IMG/VR virus record: IMGVR_UViG_3300029812_000326
Location: 1-64,000 of that record
DNA length: 64,000 bases
Strand: one strand, 5' to 3'
Source: a virus
In this document: positions 17,542 through 27,152 of the stretch, piece after piece
Layout: every line of letters starts with the position of its first letter
Numbering within the stretch: the first letter of the stretch is position 1
Program-made: the position numbers and the translations under genes
The notes under the pieces: generated by a model
Seen by the model: only the letters and a program-made list of their open reading frames with translations
Database searches by the model: none
Told to the model about the DNA's origin: nothing

Positions 17542-18915
17542 ATGTCCGTAAAAACACTGGATAAATTGATTCTTACTGATGATGAACGAAAACAGCTTGT
17601 CAAGGATCAAGAAATTACAGAAAATATATATCGCATCTTTACAAATGATGGATATATAGTTGACGCTGGCTTCTCTCAGAAGGTTACGATTAAAGATCTT
17701 TTGACATTACCTGATGTCCAAAGATTCGTACCTCAAGTTGTTACCAGGATTCTTCATGAAGCCCGGGAACCAGCCCTTGTTATTTCGAGTATTTTTGATA
17801 GGGTTCGACTTGAGAGAGGCCAAACTATTCAAATCGGCGCCATTGGCGCAATAGCTGTTCATGAAGTACCCGAAGGTGGAGAATACCAAACATCTGATAT
17901 CGTATACGATTCCGGGAATATGGTAGGACTTTCTGTCAGAAAATATGGAACTTTGCTTCAATTTACTGAAGAAATGTTCGAAGATTCCCAATGGGATGTA
18001 ATAGGACTTTGGATGAGAGCAGCTGGTCGTGCTTTTGCTCGGAATAGAGAGCAAAGGGCTTCTCTGCTTTTGAATGAACAAGGAGTTGTATATTTCGATA
18101 ACCGAACGCCTGGTACTGCTATTTCTGGCGTGACCCATGGTAGGAATATCGCGGGTGCCGCAAATGGTAGTATCACAGCGAACGATATATTCGATATGTA
18201 TGCATTTCTTGCTATGAGAAATTTTGTACCCGATACTCTTTTGATTCACCCACTAGCTTGGGCGGTTTTCGCAACCGATCCTGAAATGAAAGAAGTTGTC
18301 CTGGAAAATGGTCGGCTTACTTCCAGACGGATGCCGGAAGGTGGACCAGATCCAGGTTGGGGAACAGAGTTGAACAAACTCGGATGGAGAACTACAGCTG
18401 AAGGTCTTGGCTTAGGTTCTACCGCAGGAGCAGGTACTGCGTATGCGGGTGCGCCAGCAGCAGCTCATGTGCCTCCAGGTCTTGCAGCATTGGGAAAAAT
18501 TGGATCTTATCCATACACTTCATATTTGAGCGCTCTTGGGGCTACATTCCACGTTCAACCCCGCTATCTGCCCGGCCCTTTGACCGTTCTCGTGTCTCCA
18601 TTTGTTCCATTTACTGCATCGACTGGTGCATCTGGTAATGAGAATACCGTTGCCACATGTTCGCTGATCATGTTGGATTCCAATGCAGTTGGAGCTTTCA
18701 TTGAGAAAACTCCGCTGACCACGGAGGAGTTCAATGATCCATTGAGGGATACTCGGAGCATGAAACTAAGAGAACGTTGGGGATTGGCACTCTATGAACA
18801 AGGTAAAGGCGTTGTGATTGCTAAGAATGTCGTTGTTACTAGACATTATAATTTCCAGAATGTCAACAATGCAACTGTAACCGAAATCAACGATAGAAGT
18901 GCAATCGTCACGTAA
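17542..18915 (+). CDS. Major capsid protein (HK97-fold)
   Basis: A 457-aa protein assigned from order (terminase, portal, prohead protease, capsid), strong ribosome site (AAAGGAGG), and HK97-type layout. A helical N-arm is followed by VVTRILHEAREPALVISSIF and an E-loop-like VRLERGQTIQIGAIGAIAVH. A spine helix and P-domain follow, then an A-domain region with DTLLIHPLAWAVF, and a C-terminal ERWGLALYEQGKGVVIAKNV. It forms the icosahedral shell. The gene is followed by a strong stem-loop. Confidence 0.85.
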   Translation: MSVKTLDKLILTDDERKQLVKDQEITENIYRIFTNDGYIVDAGFSQKVTIKDLLTLPDVQRFVPQVVTRILHEAREPALVISSIFDRVRLERGQTIQIGAIGAIAVHEVPEGGEYQTSDIVYDSGNMVGLSVRKYGTLLQFTEEMFEDSQWDVIGLWMRAAGRAFARNREQRASLLLNEQGVVYFDNRTPGTAISGVTHGRNIAGAANGSITANDIFDMYAFLAMRNFVPDTLLIHPLAWAVFATDPEMKEVVLENGRLTSRRMPEGGPDPGWGTELNKLGWRTTAEGLGLGSTAGAGTAYAGAPAAAHVPPGLAALGKIGSYPYTSYLSALGATFHVQPRYLPGPLTVLVSPFVPFTASTGASGNENTVATCSLIMLDSNAVGAFIEKTPLTTEEFNDPLRDTRSMKLRERWGLALYEQGKGVVIAKNVVVTRHYNFQNVNNATVTEINDRSAIVT

Positions 18916-18922
18916 ATATACC

Positions 18923-18961
18923 GATAAAAGGGGGTGGGTTGACTACTCGCCCCCTTTTATC
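18923..18961 (+). terminator. Stem-loop after the capsid gene
   Basis: GATAAAAGGGGG at 18923-18934 pairs perfectly with CCCCCTTTTATC at 18950-18961, leaving a 15-nt loop. The TTTT lies inside the 3' arm rather than after it, so this may be a weak terminator or an mRNA 3'-end stabiliser for abundant capsid message. Confidence 0.75.
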
Positions 18962-18987
18962 AATAACGACTGGAGGAAATAGCCACA

Positions 18988-19455
18988 ATGGAAGAGAATA
19001 TGAAACTTCAAGGAAAAACTGTTCAGCTTAATACTAGACGAGAAGGAATATTTTATGATCCTTTATCTGGACTTAAGCTGGATATTTTTGATAAAGGGAC
19101 ATATGCAACAATCCCTGGAAATATGGAAGATGAAAAATTAGAAAATATTAAGCGAGGATTACAGTTTGGTATTTTATTTTTGAAAGAAAATGCACCAAAA
19201 ATTGTCATTGATAATGATGAAAAGAGAAAAGAGTTAAGAAATATATTATCAATGAGCGTAGATGCAGTCAGGAATAGAATATATAAGATTAATGATCAAA
19301 AACTTCTGGAATTTTTGATGCAAGAAGAAGAAGCCAGTAAAAACAGAATTTCGATCATTAAATTGATAAAACAAAGAAAATCGACATTGGCTGGTGGGAA
19401 TATAACAAGCAGAAAAGAAGCAAAATTTCAAGTTAAAAATATCGTGGAGAAATAA
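18988..19455 (+). CDS. Head-tail region protein, unknown (155 aa)
   Basis: A 155-aa charged protein with a β-containing first half and helical second half (LLEFLMQEEEASKNRISIIK). It has a good ribosome site (TGGAGG) just after the capsid stem-loop. The position suggests a head-completion protein, but no motif supports this. Confidence 0.5.
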   Translation: MEENMKLQGKTVQLNTRREGIFYDPLSGLKLDIFDKGTYATIPGNMEDEKLENIKRGLQFGILFLKENAPKIVIDNDEKRKELRNILSMSVDAVRNRIYKINDQKLLEFLMQEEEASKNRISIIKLIKQRKSTLAGGNITSRKEAKFQVKNIVEK

Positions 19456-19461
19456 GAAAAT

Positions 19462-20322
19462 ATGACCGATGTTCTATCTACTTCTCCAAGCGCGGGTACA
19501 ATAAATGTTCCATTAACTCAGATCGTCGAAATAAAATTTGACGAACCTATGGATCCGTCAACTATAAATGAGTTGACAATCTTATTATATTATGGAAACA
19601 ATTTAATTGTTCCTGGCATAGTCAAATACGCAAGTTCTACTAAAATTGCATATTTGACGCCATCAACATATTTACTTCCTAGTGTTGAATATGGCGTGAT
19701 GGTAATTGGAGACTTTGGGGGTTTAGGTTCTGGCGTCAGATCAGTGGAAGGAATTGGATTGGCTTCCAATTATTTATTTTCATTCACCACTGCTCCTGAA
19801 TTGCCGGAAACATCGGGTTTGTATGTAGCAAATGTTGAATATTGGATTGATACAAGTGGTACATATGGTACAGGATCAGCTTGTAATCCGACTGATGGTT
19901 CATATGATTCTGATTGGGAAAATTTTTATGCAAATATTGATATTTCCTTATTAACTGTTGGCGAACATCAAATTTATATTCATGGACAAGATTCATTCGT
20001 TAATTGGGGGATAATGCAATCAATCCCATTTACTGTGACATCCGGAAGTTATCAGAGTAGTTATACCAAAACAGATTATGATCCCAATTATGAAGGTCCA
20101 TTTGTATTTGGATTGACTGTAACGCCAACTCCTACGGCCGGTGCGCCGACGATTAATCTTGTTGGAACCGCAACCACAAGGACAGCCTATTGGGAACCCC
20201 CGGCGGAGCCAGAAATCGAACGAACTGGATATTTACAAGTAGAGTCCGTAAATCCTGAAGAATATGACAGCCAGATTTCCCCATATGTTCCTATAACTAT
20301 TATATTCAACGATAATTTATGA
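19462..20322 (+). CDS. Ig-like (Big_5 type) virion protein, truncated N-terminal part
   Basis: A 286-aa protein. Residues 1-112 form a bacterial Ig-like (SbsA/Big_5) domain: STSPSAGTINVPLTQIVEIK, then FDEPMDPSTI, and a closing YLFSFTT. A linker region follows, and a second Ig-like domain starts near residue 258 (VESVNPEEYDSQISPYVPIT) but is cut by TGA TAA at 20320-20325. The same frame continues after the two stops (NGLENVNIASSVEY), and the rest of the domain reappears in the gene at 20805. It is probably a head or tail surface or connector component whose gene was split. Confidence 0.6.
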   Translation: MTDVLSTSPSAGTINVPLTQIVEIKFDEPMDPSTINELTILLYYGNNLIVPGIVKYASSTKIAYLTPSTYLLPSVEYGVMVIGDFGGLGSGVRSVEGIGLASNYLFSFTTAPELPETSGLYVANVEYWIDTSGTYGTGSACNPTDGSYDSDWENFYANIDISLLTVGEHQIYIHGQDSFVNWGIMQSIPFTVTSGSYQSSYTKTDYDPNYEGPFVFGLTVTPTPTAGAPTINLVGTATTRTAYWEPPAEPEIERTGYLQVESVNPEEYDSQISPYVPITIIFNDNL

Positions 20323-20359
20323 TAAAATGGTCTTGAAAATGTAAATATTGCCAGCAGTG

Positions 20360-20812
20360 TGGAATATGCTATCGGAAAAAATATTATGTTGAAAATGGAA
20401 CAAGATAATTCAGAAATTCGTTTAGTAATTGAAAAAATTAATGATCTTCGTGAATTTCAAATTCAAAATAAAGAAGATTTAAAAAGTAAAATAGATGATC
20501 TAAAAGATTTTTATGATGCAAAAACTGATCAACTTAAAGAATTTTACACAGAGTCCCGGCTCAATATGCGGGGAGACATCGAGGAAATAAAACAAAGTAA
20601 TAAAGACGTGTCGGAAAAGCTGGATCTGTATGTAACAAATCATCAGTTGCATCACAATAAAATCTTAAAATGGCAAACCAAAATAATAATAATTATTGCT
20701 GTGATTGGATTTTTGGCTTCTATAGGGAACCCCTACGTATTGCCAATAGTTATGAGACTTATTTTTGGGATAATAATATAATGCCAAGTCAGATAGTATA
20801 AGTCATGGAATA
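20360..20812 (+). other. 446-bp insertion flanked by TGGAATA direct repeats
   Basis: TGGAATA occurs at 20360-20366 and 20806-20812. Removing one repeat and the intervening DNA rejoins NVNIASSVEY to EEFIKIRQYSVLTGIYEADV in one frame, restoring a complete Ig-like domain. The insert consists almost entirely of one coiled-coil/transmembrane ORF and leaves no room for a self-splicing ribozyme. Confidence 0.55.
20386..20781 (+). CDS. Coiled-coil protein with C-terminal membrane helices
   Basis: A 131-aa protein from ATG 20386. Residues 1-95 are a long charged coiled coil (KINDLREFQIQNKEDLKSKI and onward), followed by one or two hydrophobic helices (TKIIIIIAVIGFLASIG, then VLPIVMRLIFGIII). The layout resembles small phage membrane proteins of the XhlA/holin-associated type, but no specific match is claimed. 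It lies wholly inside the insertion that splits the Ig-like gene. GTG at 20359 is a weaker start. Confidence 0.5.
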   Translation: MLKMEQDNSEIRLVIEKINDLREFQIQNKEDLKSKIDDLKDFYDAKTDQLKEFYTESRLNMRGDIEEIKQSNKDVSEKLDLYVTNHQLHHNKILKWQTKIIIIIAVIGFLASIGNPYVLPIVMRLIFGIII

Positions 20813-21560
20813 CGAAGAATTTATCAAAATTAGGCAGTATTCAGTTCTAACGGGAATTTATGAAGCAGATGTTTCAGGAACATTTGCTCTCGTTGATAAT
20901 ATTGTTACATTTACGCCGGTTTGCCCTTGGTCATATAATAAGGAAGTCCATATTATTGTTGATGCGGGCTTGGAAGGCGCGAATACGAATGCATTGCAAT
21001 CTGATTATGAAAGTATTTTTACTACTGTATTTTATCCGATGTATTCCAGCGCTTTACTTGTGAAAATGACTGGCGGTGCATTATTGGATTCTATGAAAGA
21101 GGATCCGATTAATAGATTGATACTTGAGCATTCAATCATAATGCAGAATTTATGGTATGAAACCATTGATGATTGTGATATTCCATGGTTTATCACTCGC
21201 TATGTTACTTGTAAAGTCGCGTACGAAATATTATCAGGAAATATTCAGCATTACATCGGAACTGCAATATCAAAACGGTTAGGAGATTTTGAAATTGAAG
21301 GAATTCGAGATGTACCGGGTCTTGTCAGACCCAAATTACAAGAATTAGATGCTTGTATTGCTTCAACTATGGGTCTTATTTTAAATCAAGGTAAATTGCA
21401 TGCTTCTCCTCAATGGAGCGCCAGGGCAAAACAAGCTCTTGAATCATGCGCACATCTTAATAGAGTTCCATTTAGAAAACCAAGTACGAAGGATATGAAA
21501 GATATTAGTTCAGAAAAATATTACACAGACGGAGCAGGTCCTAAGCGCCTGCGATTTTAA
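20805..21560 (+). CDS. Ig-like domain remainder plus putative connector domain
   Basis: A 251-aa protein. Residues 1-75 are the second half of the Big_5-like domain begun in the 19462 gene (TGIYEADVSGTFALVDNIVT, then FTP, ending SDYESIFTT). The remaining 175 residues are helical (DPINRLILEHSIIMQNLWYE and onward), resembling a head-tail connector-type domain, but this is not certain. No ribosome site precedes the ATG, which fits a gene whose 5' part was cut away. Confidence 0.55.
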   Translation: MEYEEFIKIRQYSVLTGIYEADVSGTFALVDNIVTFTPVCPWSYNKEVHIIVDAGLEGANTNALQSDYESIFTTVFYPMYSSALLVKMTGGALLDSMKEDPINRLILEHSIIMQNLWYETIDDCDIPWFITRYVTCKVAYEILSGNIQHYIGTAISKRLGDFEIEGIRDVPGLVRPKLQELDACIASTMGLILNQGKLHASPQWSARAKQALESCAHLNRVPFRKPSTKDMKDISSEKYYTDGAGPKRLRF

Positions 21561-21566
21561 AATAAA

Positions 21567-22484
21567 ATGTCAATAACCCCGCGCAGAAATATAGATGAAC
21601 ATCCTGGTCCATGGATCAGGTATGAAACCGTGATGGGGCCGGAAGGTCCCATAGGTCTGACAGGTGCGACTGGACCGAAAGGTTCTCAAGGAGATCCGGG
21701 TATTTCAGGCGAACCTGGAAACCAAGGTTTGCAAGGCTTACAAGGTGATATTGGACCACAAGGTCCCCAAGGCGATCCCGGCATATCTGGAGAACCTGGA
21801 GAACAGGGCGATCCTGGTCCGCAAGGCGACCCAGGAATTAGTGGAGAGCCCGGCCAACAAGGCGATTCGGGTCCACAAGGAAATCCTGGAATCAGTGGCG
21901 AGCCTGGTCAGCAAGGTCCATCTGGAGAATGTGATTGTTATGACACGCTGGACGATGTGTGCAAAAGATGTGCTGATACCGATGTGGATGTTCATTTCTC
22001 GGGAAATATTGATGTCGATGGCACAATCTTTTCCGACTATCTTTTCTTGGATCCTAGCGGCACGATATTTGCAACATTCCATACTCCAGGCGATAAATAT
22101 TGGGATATAACAACCGCATCAAATCATTTATATTTCCATTATAGAGAAAGTGCCCGCGATGTATTAGAAATAAATCATTATGGTGATGTCAAGGCTGCTG
22201 GCGATATTTATATCAATGAAGAGCATTCAAATGCGGATGCAATGTTGGCTTTTGGAAAATCGACTTCTGGATTTGAATGGTTAAAATGGGCCGAGGATGA
22301 AGAATGGTTTTATTTTACAGATGACCTTCATGTAGATGGCGAGATATCCGGTAGTTATTTCGTAGTTGGTGATCTTACACTTCCTGGTAGTCCCGTTGAA
22401 GGGACAATTGCATATGACAGCGCATCGGGCGAATTTTTCGGGTTCAATGGTAATGTGTGGTTGCTTTTAAGTTGGAGAGATTAA
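21567..22484 (+). CDS. Collagen-like virion fibre protein
   Basis: A 305-aa protein with a short N-terminus, 33 continuous Gly-X-Y triplets (residues 24-122) and a C-terminal β-rich domain with a [20 protein letters not shown] motif of the kind seen at tips of phage fibres. Collagen-like repeats form trimeric rods, so this is likely an appendage on capsid or tail. Four copies of the [10 protein letters not shown]-type unit are visible. [15 protein letters not shown] cluster follows the collagen stretch and may lock the trimer. Confidence 0.8.
   Translation: MSITPRRNIDEHPGPWIRYETVMGPEGPIGLTGATGPKGSQGDPGISGEPGNQGLQGLQGDIGPQGPQGDPGISGEPGEQGDPGPQGDPGISGEPGQQGDSGPQGNPGISGEPGQQGPSGECDCYDTLDDVCKRCADTDVDVHFSGNIDVDGTIFSDYLFLDPSGTIFATFHTPGDKYWDITTASNHLYFHYRESARDVLEINHYGDVKAAGDIYINEEHSNADAMLAFGKSTSGFEWLKWAEDEEWFYFTDDLHVDGEISGSYFVVGDLTLPGSPVEGTIAYDSASGEFFGFNGNVWLLLSWRD
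21636..21932 (+). repeat. Collagen Gly-X-Y coding repeat
   Basis: These 99 codons encode uninterrupted GXY triplets. A longer unit ([10 protein letters not shown] plus variants such as [10 protein letters not shown]) recurs four times, so length changes by slippage or recombination are likely. Confidence 0.85.
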
Positions 22485-22485
22485 A

Positions 22486-22992
22486 ATGAGATATAGTTCA
22501 CAATATAAACCATATAAACAATTCAAAGCAGGATTAATCAATCTACGTGCAGAATTGAAAAAACTTTTTGAAATCGACAAAACCGCGCATTGGGTAATTT
22601 TAAGACAGTTTGATAAGACCAAGAAAACTGAACATTGGAATCAATTAACTCAAGAAACTGTCGGAGGTCCTGCTTGGGAATATAATGATTCTCTCGTATT
22701 GGCAAGAAGATCTTCTGGCCGACAAATTTTTTTTCCGGGGAGTCAAGAAAGATTTACCCCGATAGGTCTAATGGATGATACAGGATATAGATTTTATCTG
22801 ACTGCTGATATTACACCACATTTGGATGATATAATTTATGAAATAGAATATCAAGGGAATAAAAAACCGACCGCCATTGATCTACCTTTTGTAGCTAAAT
22901 GGAATATTACATCTATAGTACCGATGCGTGAGCAATCCTATGGTCGTATCGAATATTGGATTTGTTTCGTGTCATCGGAGATGCATAAATAA
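22486..22992 (+). CDS. Head-tail joining region protein, unknown (168 aa)
   Basis: A 168-aa protein with mixed α/β composition, one base after the fibre gene stop. Sequence such as TAHWVILRQFDKTKKTEHWN and PIGLMDDTGYRFYLTADITP fits a head-closure or neck protein. Its place before the putative tail-terminator gene supports this, but the family was not identified. Its stop overlaps an HNH scar. Confidence 0.5.
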   Translation: MRYSSQYKPYKQFKAGLINLRAELKKLFEIDKTAHWVILRQFDKTKKTEHWNQLTQETVGGPAWEYNDSLVLARRSSGRQIFFPGSQERFTPIGLMDDTGYRFYLTADITPHLDDIIYEIEYQGNKKPTAIDLPFVAKWNITSIVPMREQSYGRIEYWICFVSSEMHK

Positions 22993-23035
22993 TGTTTAAC
23001 CATTATGCAAAAATTGTAATTATTCAAAAAAAGGA
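22991..23035 (+). pseudogene. HNH endonuclease 3'-end scar (NV*PLCKNCN)
   Basis: The frame from 22991 reads N V stop P L C K N C N Y S K K R, matching the NVQPLCMHCNSIK ending of the HNH gene at 62743 with its Gln codon changed to TAA. Only about 15 codons remain. Its A-rich end supplies AAGGAC, the apparent ribosome site of the next gene. Confidence 0.65.
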
Positions 23036-23044
23036 CTTTATCCT

Positions 23045-23737
23045 ATGAGCTATAAAGAATATTTATATAATTTTTTAGTAAAACCTATATTATCAGATGA
23101 TGCTCTTACCACAATACAAGCTGCAAATATTATCGATCCGGAACGTTTGCGACTTGGTCAAAGTGGTGGTATTCATGATTTTTTTGCGATTTTTTATTCC
23201 ATTATGAAATTGGATTCTCCAATTATTGTGACGTGCCCAGCTTATCCAGACGCGATCATACAGAATAAAAATTTTAATCCAACATTGGATAATCCTATTC
23301 CAAAAATACCTGCAATGGTCACTTGGAAAGTTGTTAGAAGGGCTCCTGCTGCGATCCGGGGGAAGCCATTCAATTCACAGCGACAAGTGAAACCGAGAGT
23401 GATGGAAGAAGTTGCAAAAAATGAAAGATATTCTTATACGTCAACTATAGTTCAAGATTTTGATAATATTGTGCAACTTGATTGCTGGGAAAAAACTCAT
23501 TATCAAGCTGAACTTCTAGCTGATTATATTGAACATAACATGGTTATTTATGCTTCATTATTCAAAGAATTTGGAGTTAAAGAAATGTTTTTCAATGAAA
23601 GGCCAGAAGACGAAATTTTAAGAGATTTTAAAATTCCAGTAATCCCGATGCGCTATTATGTAAAAACTGAAACAATATATAAATTAGAGAGACATAAAAT
23701 AGAAGAAATAAGATTAAAATTAACTACGAAATCGTAA
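23045..23737 (+). CDS. Putative tail terminator / tail completion protein
   Basis: A 230-aa α/β protein directly before the sheath gene, where contractile phages carry a tail-terminator-type gene. Sequence such as YTSTIVQDFDNIVQLDCWEK with a strand-helix pattern resembles gpU-like terminators, but no diagnostic motif is claimed. It would cap the tube and join it to the head. The ribosome site is AAGGAC. Confidence 0.5.
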   Translation: MSYKEYLYNFLVKPILSDDALTTIQAANIIDPERLRLGQSGGIHDFFAIFYSIMKLDSPIIVTCPAYPDAIIQNKNFNPTLDNPIPKIPAMVTWKVVRRAPAAIRGKPFNSQRQVKPRVMEEVAKNERYSYTSTIVQDFDNIVQLDCWEKTHYQAELLADYIEHNMVIYASLFKEFGVKEMFFNERPEDEILRDFKIPVIPMRYYVKTETIYKLERHKIEEIRLKLTTKS

Positions 23738-23753
23738 TGAGGAGGTTTGATTA

Positions 23754-26471
23754 ATGCCTTTTAACGATAGCTCGCTGAATCGAATAGGTTCAAATTTGAT
23801 TGATTTCAATCTTCGAGTTACTGCTCAGGCCGATATTGGAAAGAGTTTGCTTATTATTGGAACTGCTAGCGATGGTCCTATTAATGTTCCAATTAGAGTA
23901 ACTGAAATAGGCGGATTGGGCGCTGCAGCTGATGTATTTGGCGATGTTAGCAAAGGTTCTCTTTTGCACACAGCCATGGAAGCTAATCGTGCAAACCGGC
24001 GGGCAAAAGATATTCGTCTCATGAGAATTAGTAATGGCGATCAAGCGGTATTATGTTTCAAAGAAGTTACTATTTCTGGTGAATATGGAATATCTCCTCC
24101 AGCGAAAAGTGTTGACGAAGAATCTTATTATTGCACATCAACTCCAGCAGTTCAAATGGCAGATGTGCTATGTTTGACCGCAAGATATCCGGGTCAAATC
24201 TATAATCAGGTTTCTGTTAGAGCAGAAACTGGTGATGGCGATTTTCATCCGGCATCTCAATATGTTGTGATTTATAATCCGAAAACTGCAAAAGAATCGT
24301 GGTTTTCTTATAATTACACAGATTTTGATGCAAATGTAGATTGCCACACTGTTGAGGATTTGGCCGATGCTATTAATGCTGATTCGAATTTGAACAGTAT
24401 AATTACAGCAACAGTTAAAGATTTGAGAGCAATTTTCGATCTCACTGTTTCTGATCCAAACGATCCGGCAAATACCAGATGTGACGTTGGGATCTCATAT
24501 GATAGCAATGGCTATTTGAAAATCAAACTTAGCGATATAACTCCAATGTTTTATAATGACAATGCAAATTGTTGCATTGAAACTATTACTACTACTGGTG
24601 GAACATGTAATGTGCCCACAGCCGGCGATTTGATTGTGCAATTTAATGAGCTTTATGAGATTCGCGAATATAAGGAATCAAATGAAAAACTCAAAGGATC
24701 AACTAATTGCATTCTTGATCATATTCCTGTAAAAGGTGTCAGTTCAATTCCAACAACCACTCTGATCAAATATCGGAGTTTCACCGACAATGAATATGAA
24801 ACACCGCAAATAGTGTTGCATTATAGAGGAATAGTTATAGCAACTATAACTGATACAGGAACTTTGGCTTTTGAATTTGCATCTGAAATTTGTCCGGACG
24901 ATGGTTATGCAGATAATCTCTACTGTGGTGTTACAGATAGCATGTATATGATAAATTATGCTGCTATTGGCGCCAATCGTTCCAATGTTCAACTGGATAA
25001 TCTCCAAACTACGTTCCATTTATATGGAACAAAAAGTAGTTTGAGATATGAAATCCCATCTGAAAATTATAGATGTGAATATGACCCTGGAACTGAGATA
25101 GTTACAGTGAGTTTCTGTTCCGGAGAATATTTGCCTGCCATTGGGACCATACTAAGCTGCGATTATGATTCTTGTATTGATGATTTATCGTCAGAAGCTG
25201 GTACTTTGACCGGTTGTTTGAGTAGCAACGATTGGCATACATGGTTTGTGAGTGGAAAGACATTGACATTCGGCAAATCTCTTCCTGGAAATGCATCTTT
25301 TAGATACAGATACAAAAATAAATTGGAAGAAGGGGCCGATTTTGTCGTCACAAGTTCGATTGGAAGGAAGAACGATGTCATTCAATTCACAAGTCTTGAA
25401 ACTCAACCTGATTTAAGTGGATCGATGGATACCTCTGGCACATTGCTTGGATTTGATTATATTTACCTTCCAGAATGGGTAAATATTGGTGCAGTTGAAA
25501 CGCTTACCGGAGGAACAAATGGGATTGATATGAATAACTTTGAAAAATATGAAGTTTTGAATGAAGGTCTTAAAGTTATTCAAGATTATCCAACATCATA
25601 TATAGTTTTGGCTGGAATATATTTTGATGACATCAAAATAGTATATGATCCGGAAACCGGCACGCCATTAGAAACTAATGCAGGATTCCATACGTTGCTT
25701 CATAATCATCTTGTGCAATTAACTGGATCAACTAGTGAAACTATAGGAATCATATCAGTTAAGCCCGCTGATGGAAATACTCCAGCAGATATCAAAGCTT
25801 GGGTCGAAAAACTTGTAGTAACAGATGCTAGCGATCCGAACCGGGCAGCAAATATTTTATCAAGTTTCGGAAGCAAATATATGGACGTCGTTGCTGGAGA
25901 ATTGATTTTTTCCAACGAGGCTGCATATATTCCTTATGCGAATACTCCTGAAGGTTTATATGGAGGTTTACTTTCTGCATTACCCATAAATACATCTCCG
26001 AGTAACAAAACTGTGCATGGGGTAACAAACATAAGATATTTAATGTCCGGCGGAGAAAATGGCCAATTGGATCGATTGACAAAAGCCAGGCTTGTAACAT
26101 TTAGGCAAAAACAAGATGGTGATATTGCAATCGTTTCTGGAATTACTATTGCACCAGCTGGAAGTGATTATCAACGAGAAATGACCAGAAACACTGTATT
26201 TGAATCAATGGCATTGATCCGTGCAGTTTGTGAACCATTCTTAGGTGAAGGCAACAGTCCACAAATTCGAGCTGCTATGGAAACCGCCATTAATTCAGCA
26301 CTTCAAAAGTTGGTTGAAATGAATCCTCCAGCTCTTCGAGAATATGATTTTACTATAAGATCTACCGCTGCTGATCAAGTATTAGGAATTGTAAATATTG
26401 ATCTCGTGCTCGTGCCAGTATTCGAACTCAGAGAGATTCGCGTAACTGTAAAGTTGCGGACTGAATTATAA
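23754..26471 (+). CDS. Tail sheath protein
   Basis: A 905-aa protein and the contractile sheath subunit. The N-terminus (ADIGKSLLIIGTASDGPINV) and C-terminus (VNIDLVLVPVFELREIRVTV) are typical sheath ends that make the inter-subunit mesh. A conserved-type core, FTIRSTAADQ and ETAINSALQKLVEMN, precedes the end. It is longer than a typical sheath, with an extra β-rich insert in the middle (about residues 200-560) that probably decorates the outside. It has a very strong ribosome site (GAGGAGG) and is followed by tube genes, as expected. Confidence 0.85.
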   Translation: MPFNDSSLNRIGSNLIDFNLRVTAQADIGKSLLIIGTASDGPINVPIRVTEIGGLGAAADVFGDVSKGSLLHTAMEANRANRRAKDIRLMRISNGDQAVLCFKEVTISGEYGISPPAKSVDEESYYCTSTPAVQMADVLCLTARYPGQIYNQVSVRAETGDGDFHPASQYVVIYNPKTAKESWFSYNYTDFDANVDCHTVEDLADAINADSNLNSIITATVKDLRAIFDLTVSDPNDPANTRCDVGISYDSNGYLKIKLSDITPMFYNDNANCCIETITTTGGTCNVPTAGDLIVQFNELYEIREYKESNEKLKGSTNCILDHIPVKGVSSIPTTTLIKYRSFTDNEYETPQIVLHYRGIVIATITDTGTLAFEFASEICPDDGYADNLYCGVTDSMYMINYAAIGANRSNVQLDNLQTTFHLYGTKSSLRYEIPSENYRCEYDPGTEIVTVSFCSGEYLPAIGTILSCDYDSCIDDLSSEAGTLTGCLSSNDWHTWFVSGKTLTFGKSLPGNASFRYRYKNKLEEGADFVVTSSIGRKNDVIQFTSLETQPDLSGSMDTSGTLLGFDYIYLPEWVNIGAVETLTGGTNGIDMNNFEKYEVLNEGLKVIQDYPTSYIVLAGIYFDDIKIVYDPETGTPLETNAGFHTLLHNHLVQLTGSTSETIGIISVKPADGNTPADIKAWVEKLVVTDASDPNRAANILSSFGSKYMDVVAGELIFSNEAAYIPYANTPEGLYGGLLSALPINTSPSNKTVHGVTNIRYLMSGGENGQLDRLTKARLVTFRQKQDGDIAIVSGITIAPAGSDYQREMTRNTVFESMALIRAVCEPFLGEGNSPQIRAAMETAINSALQKLVEMNPPALREYDFTIRSTAADQVLGIVNIDLVLVPVFELREIRVTVKLRTEL

Positions 26472-26492
26472 TTCAAAGGAGGTTAATAAATT

Positions 26493-27152
26493 ATGCCAAA
26501 CGGAATTGGATTAGAAACTAGTTCAGTAACACGCACATATACGACTTTTACGGGCGCGGATCTTAAAGCAGTCTTCCATAATATTGTAATTGCTGAACTC
26601 ATTGGTATTTCCTATACTATTACTAGGGAAATTGCGCCGATTTATACCTGCGGCAATCCAGATCCTAGAAGTTTCAGTAAAGGTAAAAGAGGTATTGCCG
26701 GCACTATGGTAATGCATAATTTCGACAGACATGCCCTTAGACGCGTCATGGATAAAGCTACATATGTAGCAAAAAATGACGATTATCAAAGTGTGGGTTG
26801 GAAACCAATAGATGAGATTAGCGGAGTTGCTAATGAAGGAAGATTGGGAGTCAGGCTTGCAAACCCAATATATGTTGATCAGATTCCGCCATTTGATATC
26901 ACTATAACATATGTAAATGAAATGGGACAAATGGCAACTGAAAGACTGTTGGGTGTGCAAATTTTGAATGAAGGTCATGGAATTTCTATTGATGATTTGA
27001 CAAATGAAACCAATATGACCTTTGTATGTAGACACATTCAAGGTATGATTCCAGCAGAAACCGTTAGCCCGTCAACTCAAGATTTGGAAAGACCTAACTA
27101 TTCACCGTGGAAGAATTTAGGCACATCTGCATTTACAGGTCCTGGTGAATAA
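26493..27152 (+). CDS. Tail tube protein
   Basis: A 219-aa protein following the sheath, with AAAGGAGG ahead. TTFTGADLKAVFHNIVIAEL and FDRHALRRVMDK followed by QIPPFDITITYVNEMGQ recur in the next gene, showing a duplicated family. It should stack as hexameric rings inside the sheath to form the DNA conduit. The strong ribosome site suggests it is the major tube subunit. Confidence 0.75.
   Translation: MPNGIGLETSSVTRTYTTFTGADLKAVFHNIVIAELIGISYTITREIAPIYTCGNPDPRSFSKGKRGIAGTMVMHNFDRHALRRVMDKATYVAKNDDYQSVGWKPIDEISGVANEGRLGVRLANPIYVDQIPPFDITITYVNEMGQMATERLLGVQILNEGHGISIDDLTNETNMTFVCRHIQGMIPAETVSPSTQDLERPNYSPWKNLGTSAFTGPGE

Noticed and set aside
20360-20812. Self-splicing group I or II intron in the Ig-domain gene
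   Set aside because: About 390 of the 446 inserted bases are a coiled-coil/membrane ORF, leaving too little room for a ribozyme core, and the tandem stops before the insert would not be removed by such splicing.
24826-24850. GTTATAGCAACTATAAC inverted repeat in the sheath gene
   Set aside because: It lies in conserved-looking coding sequence and only partly resembles the TTGAACTATAAC box, so it is probably chance.
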